Source of the DNA: Cenococcum geophilum 1.58
Lineage: Eukaryota; Ascomycota; Dothideomycetes; Gloniales; Gloniaceae
DNA: 64,000 bases
Assembly (NCBI GenBank): GCA_001692895.1
Contig: KV748278.1
Location: forward strand, 62,001-126,000
Direction: 5' to 3'
Positions 34,620 through 47,985 of the stretch are shown in pieces (position 1 is the first letter of the stretch; each line of letters begins with the position of its first letter). The notes under the pieces are model-generated. The model was given only the letters and a program-made list of their open reading frames with translations. It was not told the origin of the DNA and searched no databases. The position numbers were made by a program, and so were the translations under genes.

Positions 34620-37600
34620 GGCTGTGGTAGTTCTGGGTGGAGTTCATAAAAGTCTTCTGCGGCTTGTGTAAGTCCTATAGAGTTGATGGGTTCCTATAAG
34701 GACTTAGTAAAGCCTCTCTATTTCATAAGATATATATATTGGCGTTTCCATTTATTATAGTTAATATTATTAATTCTTTTAACAAAGTACTTGTTCTTAC
34801 TATCTACTTTAACTAGTGGGGGAGGGTCTTATATCTGTCTAGGCAGGGCGTCTAATATGGGGGCAGTAGGGCGGAGGACTGACGTATAGAATATGGGGTG
34901 GATTTTAACCGTATTAGGGAGCTTCAATCGGTAGGTATAAGGAGAGATAACCTTTTTAACCTTATAAGGGCCAGCGTTCTTCCAATTAAGTTTCTTAGTA
35001 GGTCGTTTTGTGTTTAGATTTCTTGTGTCTAGCCAAACAAAATTACTAATTTAGTAGGCTGGTGCTGGGGTTCGTTTCTTATTCGCTGCGGCTTTATAGA
35101 CAGATTAAGCCCATATTATTTCGTTAGCAAGGAACTGTTATAGTTCCTCCATCTTCTCTATGAATTTATTTGCTTCCGTAACTTATAAGGCGTGACAAGC
35201 AGGGCGAGGAACATTACTAAAGGGTTTGAAACCTATTTGTGGATGCTAGTTATAGTTGGCCAGGAACGGGGAGACCTTTATGGTTTCCGAAACGGAATTA
35301 TTTGTAGTAAACTCGGTAAATACAAGCCAGTTAATCCAGTTATCTTATAAGTACGACGTGTATATCCAAATATACTGTTCTATTATAGCATTTATACGTT
35401 CTATTTAACCATCCATTTCCGGGTGGTATGCCGTAGACAACAGTGCTTTAATGCAGAGTTGGGTAGTTAGTTCTTTCTAAAATACAGAGACAAACTAGCT
35501 GCCTCTATTAGAGATAATCGTTTTAGGGAGTCCGTAGAGTTTCTATACGTGGTCCAGGAATAATTAGGCGACGGTAGGTGTTAATATGTCGGGGTAGGCG
35601 ATTAAGTGTCTTATCTTAGATAGTCAGTCTACGACTACTATAATATTTGTATAGCCCTTACTTACAGGGAGGTTAATAACAAAGTCGATTAAGACGTCCT
35701 TCTATCTTTGGTCCGGAACAGGCAGTGGCTTTAGAAGGCCGTTGTATATCTCGTGCGAAGCTTTGGCTCGTCGGCAGACGTAATAGCTAAAGACGTACCT
35801 TCGTGTCGTATTATGCATATTCGGCCAGTAGTACTCCCGTTAGAGTAGCTCTAGGGTTTTTCCTTGGCCTAGGTGGCCGGCTACCAGTAGGTTATATACG
35901 TGTTTAAGGAGCTTAAGCTTAAGTTTATCGTAATTAGGGATAACTAGACGGTTCTAGTAATATAAGCGGTTTCCACAAGCTTTATATTCACTTAGAGAGA
36001 TCTTCTTAGAGCGTCTGACGCTATCTTAAATTAGCTTAAGCGTCTCTTAGATAAACTCGTTATTTAGGTATTCATCGGTTATAATCTATTTAATTGATCA
36101 ATTAGTTATTTTAAGGACTTATACTATAAGATCTTTAGCAGGAGGGTTAAATAGTTCAGGGCGAAGTAGGGTCTAATTTCAGTAAGAACGTACCTCTTCT
36201 AGTGCTGGCGCGTTTTGCAAGTGTCGGGTTAAGGCATTAGGCTTCTAGCCTTAAACGCCTAGGTAGTACGTAATTAAGAATCGGAAATAAGATAGGTATT
36301 CTAACCAGCGGGCCTAATAGTGGCTTAGCTGTTTTGTGGTTGTAAAGTACTATAGGTTCTTATAATTGCTAAGGACCTTAATTAGGAATCCAGCGCCTTT
36401 TAGTTTAGGTCGCCATTGCTTAAAGTATCTAATAATAGCTAGCAGTTCCTTGTCGTAGATCTCGTAGTTATATTTAGCTGGGCTTAGTTATTTTAAGTAG
36501 TATACCACGGGGTGCAATACTCCCTCTTCGTTATATTGAGATAGGATGCCTCTAGTGACGTAGTCGGATAAGTTAGCTTCTATAACACTTATTTGGTTTA
36601 GGTCGAAGTGTTAGAGCATAGGCGCGGTGGTAAATATAACCTTTAGATAAGTAAAGGCCTTCTTATATTCCTTGTCGAAGATAAAGGCTTTATCCTTTTA
36701 GGTTAGAGCTATAAGGGGTAAAACTAGGGCGGAGAAGTTGTTAATAAACCGTTAGTAGAAATTGGCAAATCCTATAAAGGCTCTTACGTCCTTAACGTTC
36801 TTAGGTTCTTGCCAGTTTATAATTGCTTCAATTTTCTTCAGGTCTATTTATATATCATCTATAAAAATAAGAAGCCTAAGGTATAGGACTTCCGTCTTAT
36901 AAAACTCGCATTTATCTATATCCAATTATAGACTAGCTCTATATAGGGCTTATAGGACAAGGTCAATATATTTCCGATATTCGGTTAGGTTATTACTATA
37001 TATTAAGATGTCGTTAATATAAGCAGTATAGAAGATGTCTAGGTAGGGGCGTAGGGTATTATTTACGTAATGTTAAAACGAGCTCGGAGCATTTGCGAGG
37101 CCAAATAGCGTCACTAAGTATTTAAATAATCTATACCAAGTACGAAATGCAGTAAGCTATTTATCTCCCTTTACTATACGGAGGCGGTTAAATATAGAGA
37201 TAATATTAAGCTTCGTATAGTAGCGAGCCTTACTTAGTTGGTTTAGCGTCTCTTATATTAACGGGATTGGATATCAGTTCTTAATAGTAACGGTATTAAG
37301 GGCTTAGTAATCTACGCAGAAGCGTAAACCGCTACTAGGTTTCTTAACGAAGATTACTAGTACGGCTATAGGTAAAGAGCTTACTCTAATAAATCCTTTA
37401 CTTAGGTTCTCGTCCAGATACTTTTATAGTACTTAGAGTTCGTTTTAGGACATTCTATATAGGGGTCTAAATCTAGGCTACTTTCCTTCTTTAAGTACAA
37501 TCTTATAGTCATATAGTTGGTATTCTAGTAGCTTATTAGCTTCCTTTCGTAAAAATGCGTCTAAGCGGTAATAGTACTCTGCTAGTACCTTTGTAATAGG

Positions 37601-39792
37601 GTTAGTATACTTCTTTAGTGCCAAGGCTTTCTTAATATCAGCCATCGTAACAGCGAAAATTGTATGTTTAGGCTTCTTAGTAAGCTAAGCTAGCGGAGTA
37701 GCTCTAATTATTCGGATATCTAGGGTGTCGAGCTCTCTTAAATCGTCTATAGTCTCTTATATAGTTTCTTATTTAGGTTTAGGTTTAGTATTAGGTATAG
37801 AGTCGGTGTTAGATTTAGGTTCGGGTTCTTTAAGTATTCTTTTTATTGTAGGGTACTAGTTCTTCTGGTACTCCCATATACTAAGCTTAAGCTTCTGCTT
37901 AGTTTAGGGTAGTGTAGTAGTTGGGGTTGGTTTGTAGGGTTTGGTGGGATTTCTAAATCTTTAGTAGATATCGGTGGAAATCTTATATTGGTAGAATTCG
38001 GTAGAATTCTTAGGTTGGTGGAATCTGGTAAATTCCTTAGGCGTAGGGTAGACATTAGTAGAAATCTTAGGCTAGTGGATCTTAGTAAATTTCCTAGGTT
38101 TTAATTCGGGGTTAGGGCAGCAAGTTATAAGGCACTTCTGCTTATAACGGGAGGCGGTAAATAGAAGCTTAAGGTTATCCTAGTTAATAGTTACCTTATA
38201 TAGCTTTATTTAAGGTTGTCTAAGGATTACTAGGTAACCTAAGGTAGTAACGAAAAGCTTAATTAGTTCTTTATGGTTTAGGTATTAGAGTCTTAGGGCT
38301 GCCACGTAGGTAATACGGCCTAAGACGGTGCGTTTGCTGTTAAATCCAAATATATTAATATGCCGGTTAAGGGGGGTTAGGGTAAAACCATTATCTTACG
38401 CAAAGATCTTATTAATAAATCCTATGCCGCTAGCTCCTATATTAATTAGGATTTGAGCGTTAGCCTATTAACTATTCTGCTAAAGACGGCAGTTAATAGT
38501 TATGCTACGGTCCTAAGAGTTAGAGTTCGTGACGTTAAATGCATTTAACGAGATCCTAAGGCAGAGCCGTTCCGGAGAGCGACTTAGCTCTAAGACCTTC
38601 CTTTTAGAGGCAATTAGGGCGGGGTTCTTATAGAGCATCGGTTAGAGCTTCATCCTTATAAATAGTGCTTACTAGACGTGGGGCTGGAACTAGATAAAGA
38701 TTAGGGACGGTAACCGGAAGATTGATACGGTAAACGGCTGTTAGTATTGGCCGTTTATAGATCATTTTAGTGCGTAGGTAGGGGGATGAGGTAGTGTTTT
38801 AAGATATAATCCTTCCTTTCGCATTTAAAGCAGAGGCCTAGCTTAAGGCATCGTTCTTATTTAGAGGACCCTAGTGGGGCGTAATCTAGGATTTTAGTGT
38901 TAATATCCATGGCATCAGGGTGCTTAGGCTGAGACAATAACTTAGTGGACGTTCGCGGGGTTGTCGTATTATATTAGGGGGCAGGCTTCGGTATTAGGCG
39001 TAGTATATCGTTATACCGTTTATTAATAACGTTTACGCAGGCATTAAGGGCTCCTAGTAGGTCTACGCCTATTAGGGAGGTTTTTAGTTTAAAGCTTAAG
39101 GATTTAATAAGGCTGTTAATTAGTACGGAGTCGTTCCAGCCTATTTCCTTTACGTAATAGTTAAATTTGGAGAAGTATACTAAAAAGCTTTTCGTTCCTT
39201 AAGTTATATAGTTTATCTTTCTCTAAGTAGTAGCTTAGCGGTTCGGGTTACTATATATAGCTTTAAGAAGTATAACTAGACTTAGTACTAAGTTTGGTTA
39301 AAGGGGTTTAACAAGGTTAGCTACGTCTCCTCCTAGTTAACTTAGGGCGTAGCAAAGTCGGTTAGCTTTAGTTAGATAGCGGTCAGCATTACTAGTTAGC
39401 TTATTTTTAAGCTAGCTTAGAAATAATTGGAGTTCTTGTCATTTACTAGTAAATATTAGAGGGTCTAGTAGTCGTTTAGATCGTTGCGGTGTAGTAGTTA
39501 GTTTAGAGTAAGTAACTACTATAAGTTCGGGGCTCGCGTTCCGCGTGTTTATTTCTAGAGACGGCGTTCAGTCTTAAGGTCCTAGCGTAGGCATCTTAAG
39601 GGTACGGACTTCTTCTTAAAGGTCCTTAATTAATTATTAGTGTCGTGCTTCTTATTTGGCTTATTATTGATTTAAAGTGGCTTAGTTCTATATAAGGGCG
39701 TCTATAAAAGACTTTTATATTTCTACTAATTGTTTTTAGAGTACGGATATAATACCGGCGGTTATTATAGGGGCTTTAGGTTCAGTCTGCAT
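34620..39792 (-). pseudogene. Element F gag-pol relic
   Basis: On the minus strand gag begins at ATG 39792 (MQTEPKAPIITAGI). A zinc knuckle appears at about 38,838-38,790 (GLCFKCERKDYILKHY), whose His and last Cys positions read as changed by RIP. The RT catalytic box at 37,021-37,010 reads AYINDILIYS, with the first Asp as Asn, followed by LDIDKCEFYKTEVLYL (about 36,920-36,870). RNase H and integrase relics follow leftward to about 34,700. TAA/TAG stops sit in Gln/Trp positions throughout. The 230 bp between the 5' LTR and the first few gag codons carries no other feature. Confidence 0.85.
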
Positions 39793-39826
39793 TTTAATAG
39801 TAGTGTAGGTGGTTAATATAATATAG

Positions 39827-40196
39827 TATTACGGAGTAAGTATAAGCGGCGATAATATGTAGTAAAGTAGATACTATTAAGCTATATATATAAACTATGT
39901 GATAAGGTCAAGACGTTACGTAAGAAAAGAAGGTAGGAAAACGGGAAGAAAGGGCATATATCGTTGACTTAGTTGCTTAGTTAACACGTACATAGGTAGA
40001 ATAGAGTTTAGGTCGTAGTCCTGGCAGAACTTAGCAGAATTTGGTGGAACTTGGCAGAATATAGCAGAATGCCGTAAATTGCCGTTAGATTGCCATCAGA
40101 TTGCCGTTAGATTGCTATTTCGTAGTTGGTCTCTAATTGCTAAGTCGGTAGAAACAGGTAAATGTGTGCAAGGTGTTATGGGGGTGTCCCGTGACA
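39827..40196 (-). repeat. 5' LTR of element F
   Basis: The 370-bp partner of 34214-34583. Its inner end reads TATTACGG (RIPped TGTCACGG) and its outer end CCGTGACA, followed by the ACTAG duplication. Confidence 0.92.
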
Positions 40197-40201
40197 ACTA
40201 G

Positions 40202-40905
40202 GGTCTATTTAACTAAGGTTTATAACCTACTAGTAACCCGCTAGTAGTAATCTATACTAATAACTTATACTATTCTATATATATGCTACGTAAATAACAC
40301 ATAAGGCTAAAATATGGGTTAGTGGCGGGTTTAATAGGTATATAGCCTTACCGTCCTAATTTGGCTGTATATAAATAACTTATAACCTACCTACGAAGTA
40401 TATATAGCGCTACGCCAGTATAGCGTAAGGCTAAAGTAGGGTTAGTGGTGGATTTAATAGGTATATGGCCTTACTATCTACGAATCTGGCTATATATAAA
40501 TAACCTATAACCTACCCACAAGGTACTAGCAACCTACCTACGTAAGTAAGCTTTAGAATATTTCTAGTCTACTAAATTTAGGCGACAGTATTAAGCTTTA
40601 CTAGCTCTACCTATTAAATAAACCAATTAGGATTTTCTATACTAGGTATATAAAAATTACTACTAGCTTAGTTAAATATAGGGGAGTCTTAGCAAGACAA
40701 ATCTAACTAATTAGATAACTTTAACCGCCGGTTAAAGTTCCTTAATATCTTCGCGCCGCGCATATATACTACCCGTCTCTCTATATACAAAATTAAAACG
40801 CTTTTTCCCCTCTAAATTTTTTCCTTACTAAGGTTTTTAATAGGGTTTTATTAAGGCTTAAGTATATAAAGGATTAAGGACGACCCTTTTTAAAGGGGGG
40901 GGCAT
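40202..40905 (+). other. Element E 3' non-coding region with tandem repeat and polypurine tract
   Basis: Continuation of E after the F insertion. Two copies of a roughly 124-bp unit start near 40,301 and 40,425 (both contain 'taaggctaaa', 'ttaataggtatat' and 'tataaataac'), with a partial third before them. No ORF is seen. TAAAGGGGGGGG at 40,891-40,902 is the polypurine tract used to prime plus-strand DNA. Confidence 0.65.
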
Positions 40906-41130
40906 TATTAGGTAAAACCTAAGTAGATAGTTATATAGCTGTAAGGTATAGGCGACCCTAGGGCAACCTAGGGGTGACTTACCCGTAAGGTACGTGCTCT
41001 ATATATACCTAGGAAAAACCCTTCCTACCTCGCATACAGACTCCTCTTTTTCCCTTAAGGATTCGTCTCCATCTATATAATATACCTATTATTCTATTAT
41101 TAGACTCCCTATCTATATCCTTACCTTATA
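40906..41130 (+). repeat. 3' LTR of element E
   Basis: 225 bp, preceded by the polypurine tract and followed by the CTTTA duplication (41131-41135). Confidence 0.92.
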
Positions 41131-41135
41131 CTTTA

Positions 41136-44100
41136 TACCTAAAGGAGTATTAAATCTAACCCCTATTTAATAGCAAGATAGGTATAAAGCCTAGTATAGG
41201 TAATAATCCCTTTATAGTAGAGACCCTATAGGGAACTACTAAATAGGTTGTAGAAATATTATAAGGAGGCGGCAATCTTAAGGATCTTATAAGATACTTT
41301 AACCGTTATAGGTTACTTTAGCTTAAGTAATATACAGAGAGTATACTATGGCATCTTAAGCGCTATATTAGGGATTTCTCTACCCTTTACTGGCTACTGT
41401 ATAAAATGGTATAATGTATAGTAGTAACTATATATAAGCAACTACTATAGCGTATAACACTACCCGTAAGTATTTTAAGGGAGCTCTAAAATCTACCTAA
41501 TAATAACGCGGAAGATAAACGCAACCCTAATTTATTAAATATTTTAGCAGGCTTAAGGGACTTATTAAGGGTATTTCTGGGCAGGAGAGCTAAAGTTCTA
41601 CTATAGAACTTAGAGTATAATTATATAATTAATCTAAAAGAAGGTAAATAACCGCCGAATTTTCCTATTTATAACCTCTCGCGTAAAGAGTTTAAGATTT
41701 TATAGGAGTACCTTAATAGGTTACTAGAAAAGGGGTAAATTTAGCCTAATAAGTTACTAGTAGGCGCGCCAATCCTTTTTATCTTAAAACTAGATAGAAC
41801 TATAAGGCTATATATAGACTATTATGGTTTTAATAAGATTATAATTAAAAACCGTTACCTACTACTACTAGTTAGTAAAATGCTGGATCGACTATTTAAG
41901 GTAAAGATTTTTATAAAGCTAAATTTATAAGATGCCTATTATAGGATCCGTATTAAAGAAGGGGATAAATAAAAGACCGCTTTTAAGACCTAATACAGCC
42001 ACTTTAAGTATTTAATAATGCTTTTTAAGCTAGCTAATACGCCTATAATATTCTAATTATATATTTACAAAGCCTTAGGGGGACTAGTTAACTATATATA
42101 CATTATTTATTTAGATAACATCTTAATCTACTTAGAAGATAAGGATTAATATAAGTAACATATCTGCGAAGTACTGGAACGTTTAAATAATTAGGGCCTT
42201 TACACTAAGGCGTTAAAATATATCTTTAATACTAAGTAGGTCAAGTTCCTAGGTTATATTATAACGCCTATAGATATAGTTATAGACCTAATACAGGTGT
42301 AGATAATCTAAGAGTGGCTAAAGCTATAATGTTATAATATATTTAAGTGTTTTTAGGCTTTACTAATTTCTATAGGCGCTTTATTTATAACTATTTAGAC
42401 ATTACCTAATACCTATTTAATTATATTATAGAAGCTTCCTAAGACCTAACCTAAAGAGTAAAAAGCTTAAAGGCGGTAAGGAAGAAAACTAAAAAGGGAC
42501 TAACTAAATAGTATAAGCTATAGTTATAGCTAAGAAAGGTTTAGAAGGCCTTTTAGGAACTTTATATAAAGTTTATAAAAGCTTTATTACTACGGCATTT
42601 TAACCTAAATTAGCTATTAATAATAATTACTAATATATTAAATTTTACTTCTATTAGTATTCTATAATAACCTAATAGGCATCTAAACGCTACCCAGCTC
42701 TATTAGAGACAAGTAGCATTTAATAATAAAAAATTCTAGGGACCTAAAGTTAGGTATTATATCCACGATATAGAACTGCTAGCTATAGTTAACTGCTTTA
42801 AATAGTAGCGATACTACTTTAAGTACGCGAGCCATACCACTTATATACCCCTAGATTACTATAATATATGCTACTTTATAACTATAAAGGAGCCTATATC
42901 CTAATAAGCTAGATAAGCAGAGAAGCTTACGCGATTTAATTTTAAGATTAAATATAAGCTAGGGAAAAATAACCCTACTAATAGACCGTTATAATGGCTA
43001 GACTATACTAAAGGCTTTAAAAAAGGGGAAGGAAAACAGATAATAAATATATTACTCCCTATATTATAGAATAAGCTCTAGGTATAAAATGCTTAAGCAC
43101 CTATAGCTTTATATACTAAGTCTTAGGCGGTGTAAGCCCTATTAGGTTCTATTAACGTTTTAGCTAGTACCCAGTCCATTACTAATAAGGGTCTAAATAT
43201 ACCTAGATAGAACGTCTCTAATATATTCTTAGAATCTAGTAATATACTATCCCTAATTGCTAAGCTATCCCCTTAAACTAATAGCGAAGCTATAAAACAA
43301 TTGGAACTCGGAGCCCTATAATAATTAAAGGACTTTAACCTTATAGCGGCCTTTCTAATATACGTGTATTAAAGAGTTATAAGATCTATAGTACTATTTA
43401 GTCTTATACTTAGAGTAATATAAAATAAAATAGCTTTTACCTAAAAACTATTTAAAAGGTTAACGGATTTTATCTATAAGGTATAATAAAGGGATATTTT
43501 CTATATTATCTTTAATATAGAAGTAGACCGGAAATGTAACGGAAAGGAAGCTACTAGGTGCTATTATTAGGAACTAAATCTAATAGGCCTACTATGTAAA
43601 GGTAGTAAGGTTTAGGTGCTATAAGAAGCAAATTTATAATAGAAGATTCTTATAAAGAATTACGACAATCCCCTAGGCGGCTACTATAGTTAAGTAAAAA
43701 TAGTAGAATTACTTTAGTGTAAATACTATTAACTAAGGCTTAAGTAGGAAGTAAAGGAGTACATTAGCTATTATAAGAAGTATTAAGTATATAAGATCCG
43801 TAGGTATAAGCTATAGGGTCTACTTAAATTAGTTTTCCCCGCTAGTAAGCTATAGCGATATTACGTTATAGACTTTATTACGGATCTTCCGCTATCTAAA
43901 GATAGCTAAGGACGAATATATAATTTAGTCCTTATACTTATTAATAAGTTTTTAAAGTACGTCTAATACCTTCCTGTTAATAAGACAATTAACATATAAG
44001 CGCTGACTAGCCTAATTAAGGAGAAATACTTTCTTAAAGTAGATTAGCCGTACTCTATTATTATTAATAGAGGCAGCGTTTTTATAAGCCGGTACTAGTC

Positions 44101-45120
44101 AGATTTATACTTTTATTTAAAGATAGACCACTATTATAGTATAGCTTTTTATTAATAAACGGATAGGTAAACAGAACGCTAGAACTAGGAACTGGAGTCT
44201 TACCTATAAATGTATTTAAACTACTAATAACATAATTAGTGTAAGCTACTTATATATACGGAGTACGCTTATAATTTAAAGTAATACGTATTATATAAGT
44301 ATACACTAATATAGATTGCCTATAGCGTTTAACTATTTAGGTTTGATAGTATACCTAATAATTACTAGCTAAGGCCGTATAATTAGTTATAGGATCCTAC
44401 TAGGAATTTTAAAGACATTTACTAAAGAGTATAAGAATATCTCTAGAAATAGAAAGAGTAATAAAAGTATGTAAAGTAGAGCCTATAGGATGCCTAAGAG
44501 TAGTAGAGACTTTAGTATAACTGTAAGCACTAAGATAAGTATTTTAGAGTAGGCGATAAGGTTCTATTACGTTTAATAAATATTAAAACCCGTTAACTAT
44601 TAAAAAAGCTTAATATAAGATACCTAGGTCCCTGTTAAATTAAGAAACAAATTAATAAGTTAGCCTACTATCTCCAGCTACCCCTATTTATAGCCAATAT
44701 ATATTTAATATTTTATATAAACCTATTAGAGCTATAGTATAGACTACCGCTAGAAAAGAACTTCTATCTAGGCCTAATTAAATACCCTAAGGTAATAGGC
44801 AAGTAGTATAAAGTTAAAGCTATACTATACTATAAGTCTATTAAGAACAAGCTTTAATTTAAAGTTAAATAGCTAGGCTAGCCCGCTAAGGACTCTATAT
44901 AGAAACCAGAGAATTACCTTAATTATTATAAAGATATTCTATAAGAATATTAAGACTAAGGTCTATAATCTACAAATTACAAAAAGCGCTCTAATACTAC
45001 GGTGTTATCGCGACCTATAAAGAAAGCTCGCGAAAAGAGTAAATAGGTTAAATTGGATATAGAATAGACAGGCTCTGGAAACTATAGGGGTAGGGCTACA
45101 GCCTAAGACAGGACGGGTCC
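41136..45120 (+). pseudogene. Gypsy element G pol relic
   Basis: The G coding relic right of the E insertion. RT: an EYLNRLLEKGQI block near 41,710, FIKLNLQDAYYRI near 41,920 and the catalytic box IYLDNILIYL at about 42,104-42,133, with the second Asp as Asn. RNase H-like sequence is near 42,590-42,800. The integrase core starts DFITDLPLS (about 43,870) and ends near TERQNQELE (44,180). A chromodomain-like segment (QYKVKAILYYKSI…LQFKVKQLG) lies at about 44,807-44,900. It shares the E architecture but is clearly diverged in sequence. Stops are TAA/TAG. Confidence 0.8.
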
Positions 45121-47312
45121 TTAGCCTTTTTACGTATATAGCGTAGAGTTAATAGGGCATTTTACTAGAATTGTATTCCCATTTATTAATCTATACTAGG
45201 AACATTATTTTTAGGGCTTTTAAGCCCTTTCCGAAAGCCTTGTAAGGCCTTTTTAAGTATATGATTAAGGTCTTTAATTACTACTATATATAAGAACGAA
45301 TCCTAAAAGTCTAAACTATAAATACCTAATCTAAAAAACTACTATGCCTCATCCTTGAGTAGGATTAGTATTTATTAGGCTACTAAGTAATAGCTAACGA
45401 GAATGGGATTTAAATCCCTTAGTAGGTATAAAACCAGGGGTAAGACGATAAGGTATAGCTAGAGCAGAGACTCTTAAACACTTAACACTAATATTAGGTC
45501 CAAACCAATACTAATAAAGCTCTTATAACGTAAGCTTATAGTTAATAAAGACACGTTTAAGCCTAGAATAAATAGAGATATTAGCTGGCTAGTATAGTCT
45601 AGAATCACCAAGACCTTACTATAGCAACTATTAGTTACCTATCCGCTAAGTACCTAAACGGTAACCTACTTAATAACGCATTATATTATGCTCTTTTAAA
45701 ACTTAACGCGTATACGTAAACTCCTTCCTATAGTAGACAGCAACCTTCTTCTTATTACCCTTATCCCTTACCCTATCCTTAATATACTAACCTTACTCTT
45801 ATATTAGGCGTTACTAGCTTGCTTACTAGGGATTATAGATAGTATAGATAGCCATAGCATAGTCTTAAATTTGGCTAAGTTATTTAGCATTTACGCTAGA
45901 ATAAGAGAGAGACCGGGTAATATAGTAGTTAAGGATATTAAAGAAACGTCGCCACTTAGGCCCAGGTAATTAAAGCTTAAAGTTAGTAATAGAAATCTAT
46001 TAATAATAGAAAAGCTTACCTTAATATAACTGCCGCTTTTAGTATGTATGCATTAATTATAAGGACTAAAGGTATTAGATTTAATATAGTACGTCTTACT
46101 ATAAGCCTCCAGGATTATATTATTAGATTTCTAGTCTTTTAAAGACATATGGGCAAAATTATTTAAATAAGACCAGTATAAGTTACGGGTTAGTAGAGGT
46201 TGGGGTTCTATATATAAAGGTAGGGCTAGGATATACTATAGAATTTACTTAAAGAAAGTAGTTAGTAGAAGAACAAAGAGGCATATTAAATTAATAATGG
46301 AAAAGAAGAAAATCTTAATAATATATTAAAGATACGTCTAAAATTAGACGAAGGTTAATAATGGGAAGTAAGTTATTAAGAAAAAGGAACAGCTTAATAA
46401 GTAAGGTGTCCTTACACTTTACCGTTTAATACCCTTCTAATAAATAGCCGTAACCTTGCCGATATAACTCCGTTATAATAGCGCTATTTAAAAGGAAAGA
46501 AACACGCGTAAAAGTTAGTTAACTATTACTTCCTTACAAAAACTGACTACGTGCCTAGGGGAAGGCCATTAAGACATTAATTAAAGATATATATAGGTTA
46601 AATTATACCTAAAACAATATTATAATATTAAAGATTAACGTTATAGACGTTTTTAATAATTATATAATAGCCATAATTACTATTACAAGGTGTCCCTATT
46701 TGCTAGGTCGTAGAGTTACGCCAAATATATAGTATAGGACTACTAGATTTAAAACCACATACACTAAATCTTAAAAGATAAGTCTTTTTAACTAATTAAT
46801 TAATACCTTAACCGCATTTAATAGCCTAAGGGCAAATATGGAAGTAATATATTAGTAACGCTGGGGATTATAAGAAAAGGATTATAAGAAAGGATTATAG
46901 ACTATATTTTAGTAGTTAAAGACAACGGTAAGCTAAGGCTCTATACGTTAAATCTTATACTAAAAGGTTCTAGAGAACTATACTAGAACACTAAATAATC
47001 TATAATACTTATAATTAATTATAGACTAGCATAAAGGCTTAAAAGTAAAGTTATATAAAAATCCCTATATTAGCCTAGGTAGTTACTAGCATGCTTTTAA
47101 TAGGCTTTTAATAGGTCTCCTAGCAATCCTTATATCTTTTCTCTAGTTATGTTTTTTCCTTATTAAGGTTTTTTAGGAGTTTAAAGCAGGGGTTAGATAG
47201 ATAGGTAATATATAGCGGTATACTAACACCCCCCTAATATCTCTCTAAACCCCTTCTAAGACGAGCCCTTATAATATCCCTACTATAAGGTAATAGCGAT
47301 TAGGGGCTAACT
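45121..47312. other. 2.2 kb between pol and 3' LTR of G, content unassigned
   Basis: Far longer than a normal Gypsy 3' leader. Both strands show stretches that read well once TAA/TAG are treated as mutated Gln/Trp codons (for example minus-strand about 46,400-45,330). No motif, TSD or terminal repeat was found. It could be an extra element gene, a captured fragment or an undetected older insertion. Confidence 0.35.
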
Positions 47313-47545
47313 GTAAAAAAGGGGGGGAGTAATATAAGGGATATTATTGCGGACACTTTGGGTTGCCCTTAAGATAGCCCCTAGACGCCCTTTAGATAGT
47401 TACCGGTTACGTACTAAAGGCACGTGCCTATAGTATATAGTCTTTATAATCCTAGAGGCCTTACCTCCTTAAGGATTTATCTTTTTTACTAATTTACCTC
47501 ACCCCAATCGTATCCTTATAGCCCCCTATTTATAAAGTCCCTTTT
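47313..47545 (+). repeat. Polypurine tract and 3' LTR of element G
   Basis: AAAAAAGGGGGGGAG ends at about 47,330 and is followed by a segment starting TAATATAAGGGAT that resembles the E LTR in layout (GGCACGTGCCTATA, 'ctccttaaggatt'). Its right end, near a TTAACA at about 47,545, is a guess because the 5' LTR is not preserved. Confidence 0.5.
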
Positions 47546-47985
47546 TAACAATATACTAAACGGGGTAGTAATTAAAGAAGGCTATATACGCGTAACTATG
47601 CGTAGTTAATATAAAGATATAGAAATATAGAAATAAAATAGATTAGGTATAGATATAAATAGAGGTTATAGGGGAATGTATATAGGTGTCTTCGGATAAA
47701 CATAAGTATAGGTTAAGAACGTTAAAACGCGTAAAGACGTAAGAATGTATAAGTTCTATAATACTAGCCTACCTTTTATATACTATCTCTACGGTTAAAT
47801 ATATATGTCTACTAGGGTAAGATAAATTAGCGGTTTATAGCTTAGGTATAAGGCTTATCCTATAATCTAGCCCTAGCTAGTAGTATTAGTATCCTATTTA
47901 GTATAGCCCTATTCTAGTTTTAGGAACCCTTTTACGGGTATATATACCCTCTATAACTGCTTATTTAGGTATATACTACTTCTAA
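47546..47985. other. AT-rich spacer
   Basis: No gene or repeat recognised. 'atatagaaatatagaaat' iterations near 47,620 resemble those at 22,567, hinting at shared degraded transposon DNA. Confidence 0.3.

Larger units (their letters stand above)
34214..40196 (-). mobile_element. Gypsy element F nested in E
   Basis: Two 370-bp LTRs (34214-34583, 39827-40196), outer ends TGTCACGG and CCGTGACA, are flanked by ACTAG (34209-34213, 40197-40201). A C-run (34,587-34,593) beside the left LTR is the complement of a polypurine tract, so polarity is minus. Length 5,983 bp. This is the innermost member of the G/E/F nest and thus the youngest of the three; its sequence is visibly less AT-rich than E or G. 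Confidence 0.93.
28304..41130 (+). mobile_element. Chromovirus-like Gypsy element E, with F nested inside
   Basis: LTRs of 223 and 225 bp (28304-28526, 40906-41130) begin as TATTAGGTAAAACC (RIPped TGTTAGG), with the duplication CTTTA at 28299-28303 and 41131-41135. A polypurine tract (TAAAGGGGGGGG) lies just before the right LTR, fixing plus polarity. Gag-pol with a C-terminal chromodomain-like segment occupies 28,600-34,208. Element F splits it at 34,209-40,201. Without F, E would be about 6.8 kb. Confidence 0.92.

Noticed and set aside
45340-45425. A tRNA-like T arm (GGGATTTAAATCCC) near 45,400
   Set aside because: No acceptor stem, D arm or anticodon arm pairs convincingly; it is in a RIPped element and could be chance.
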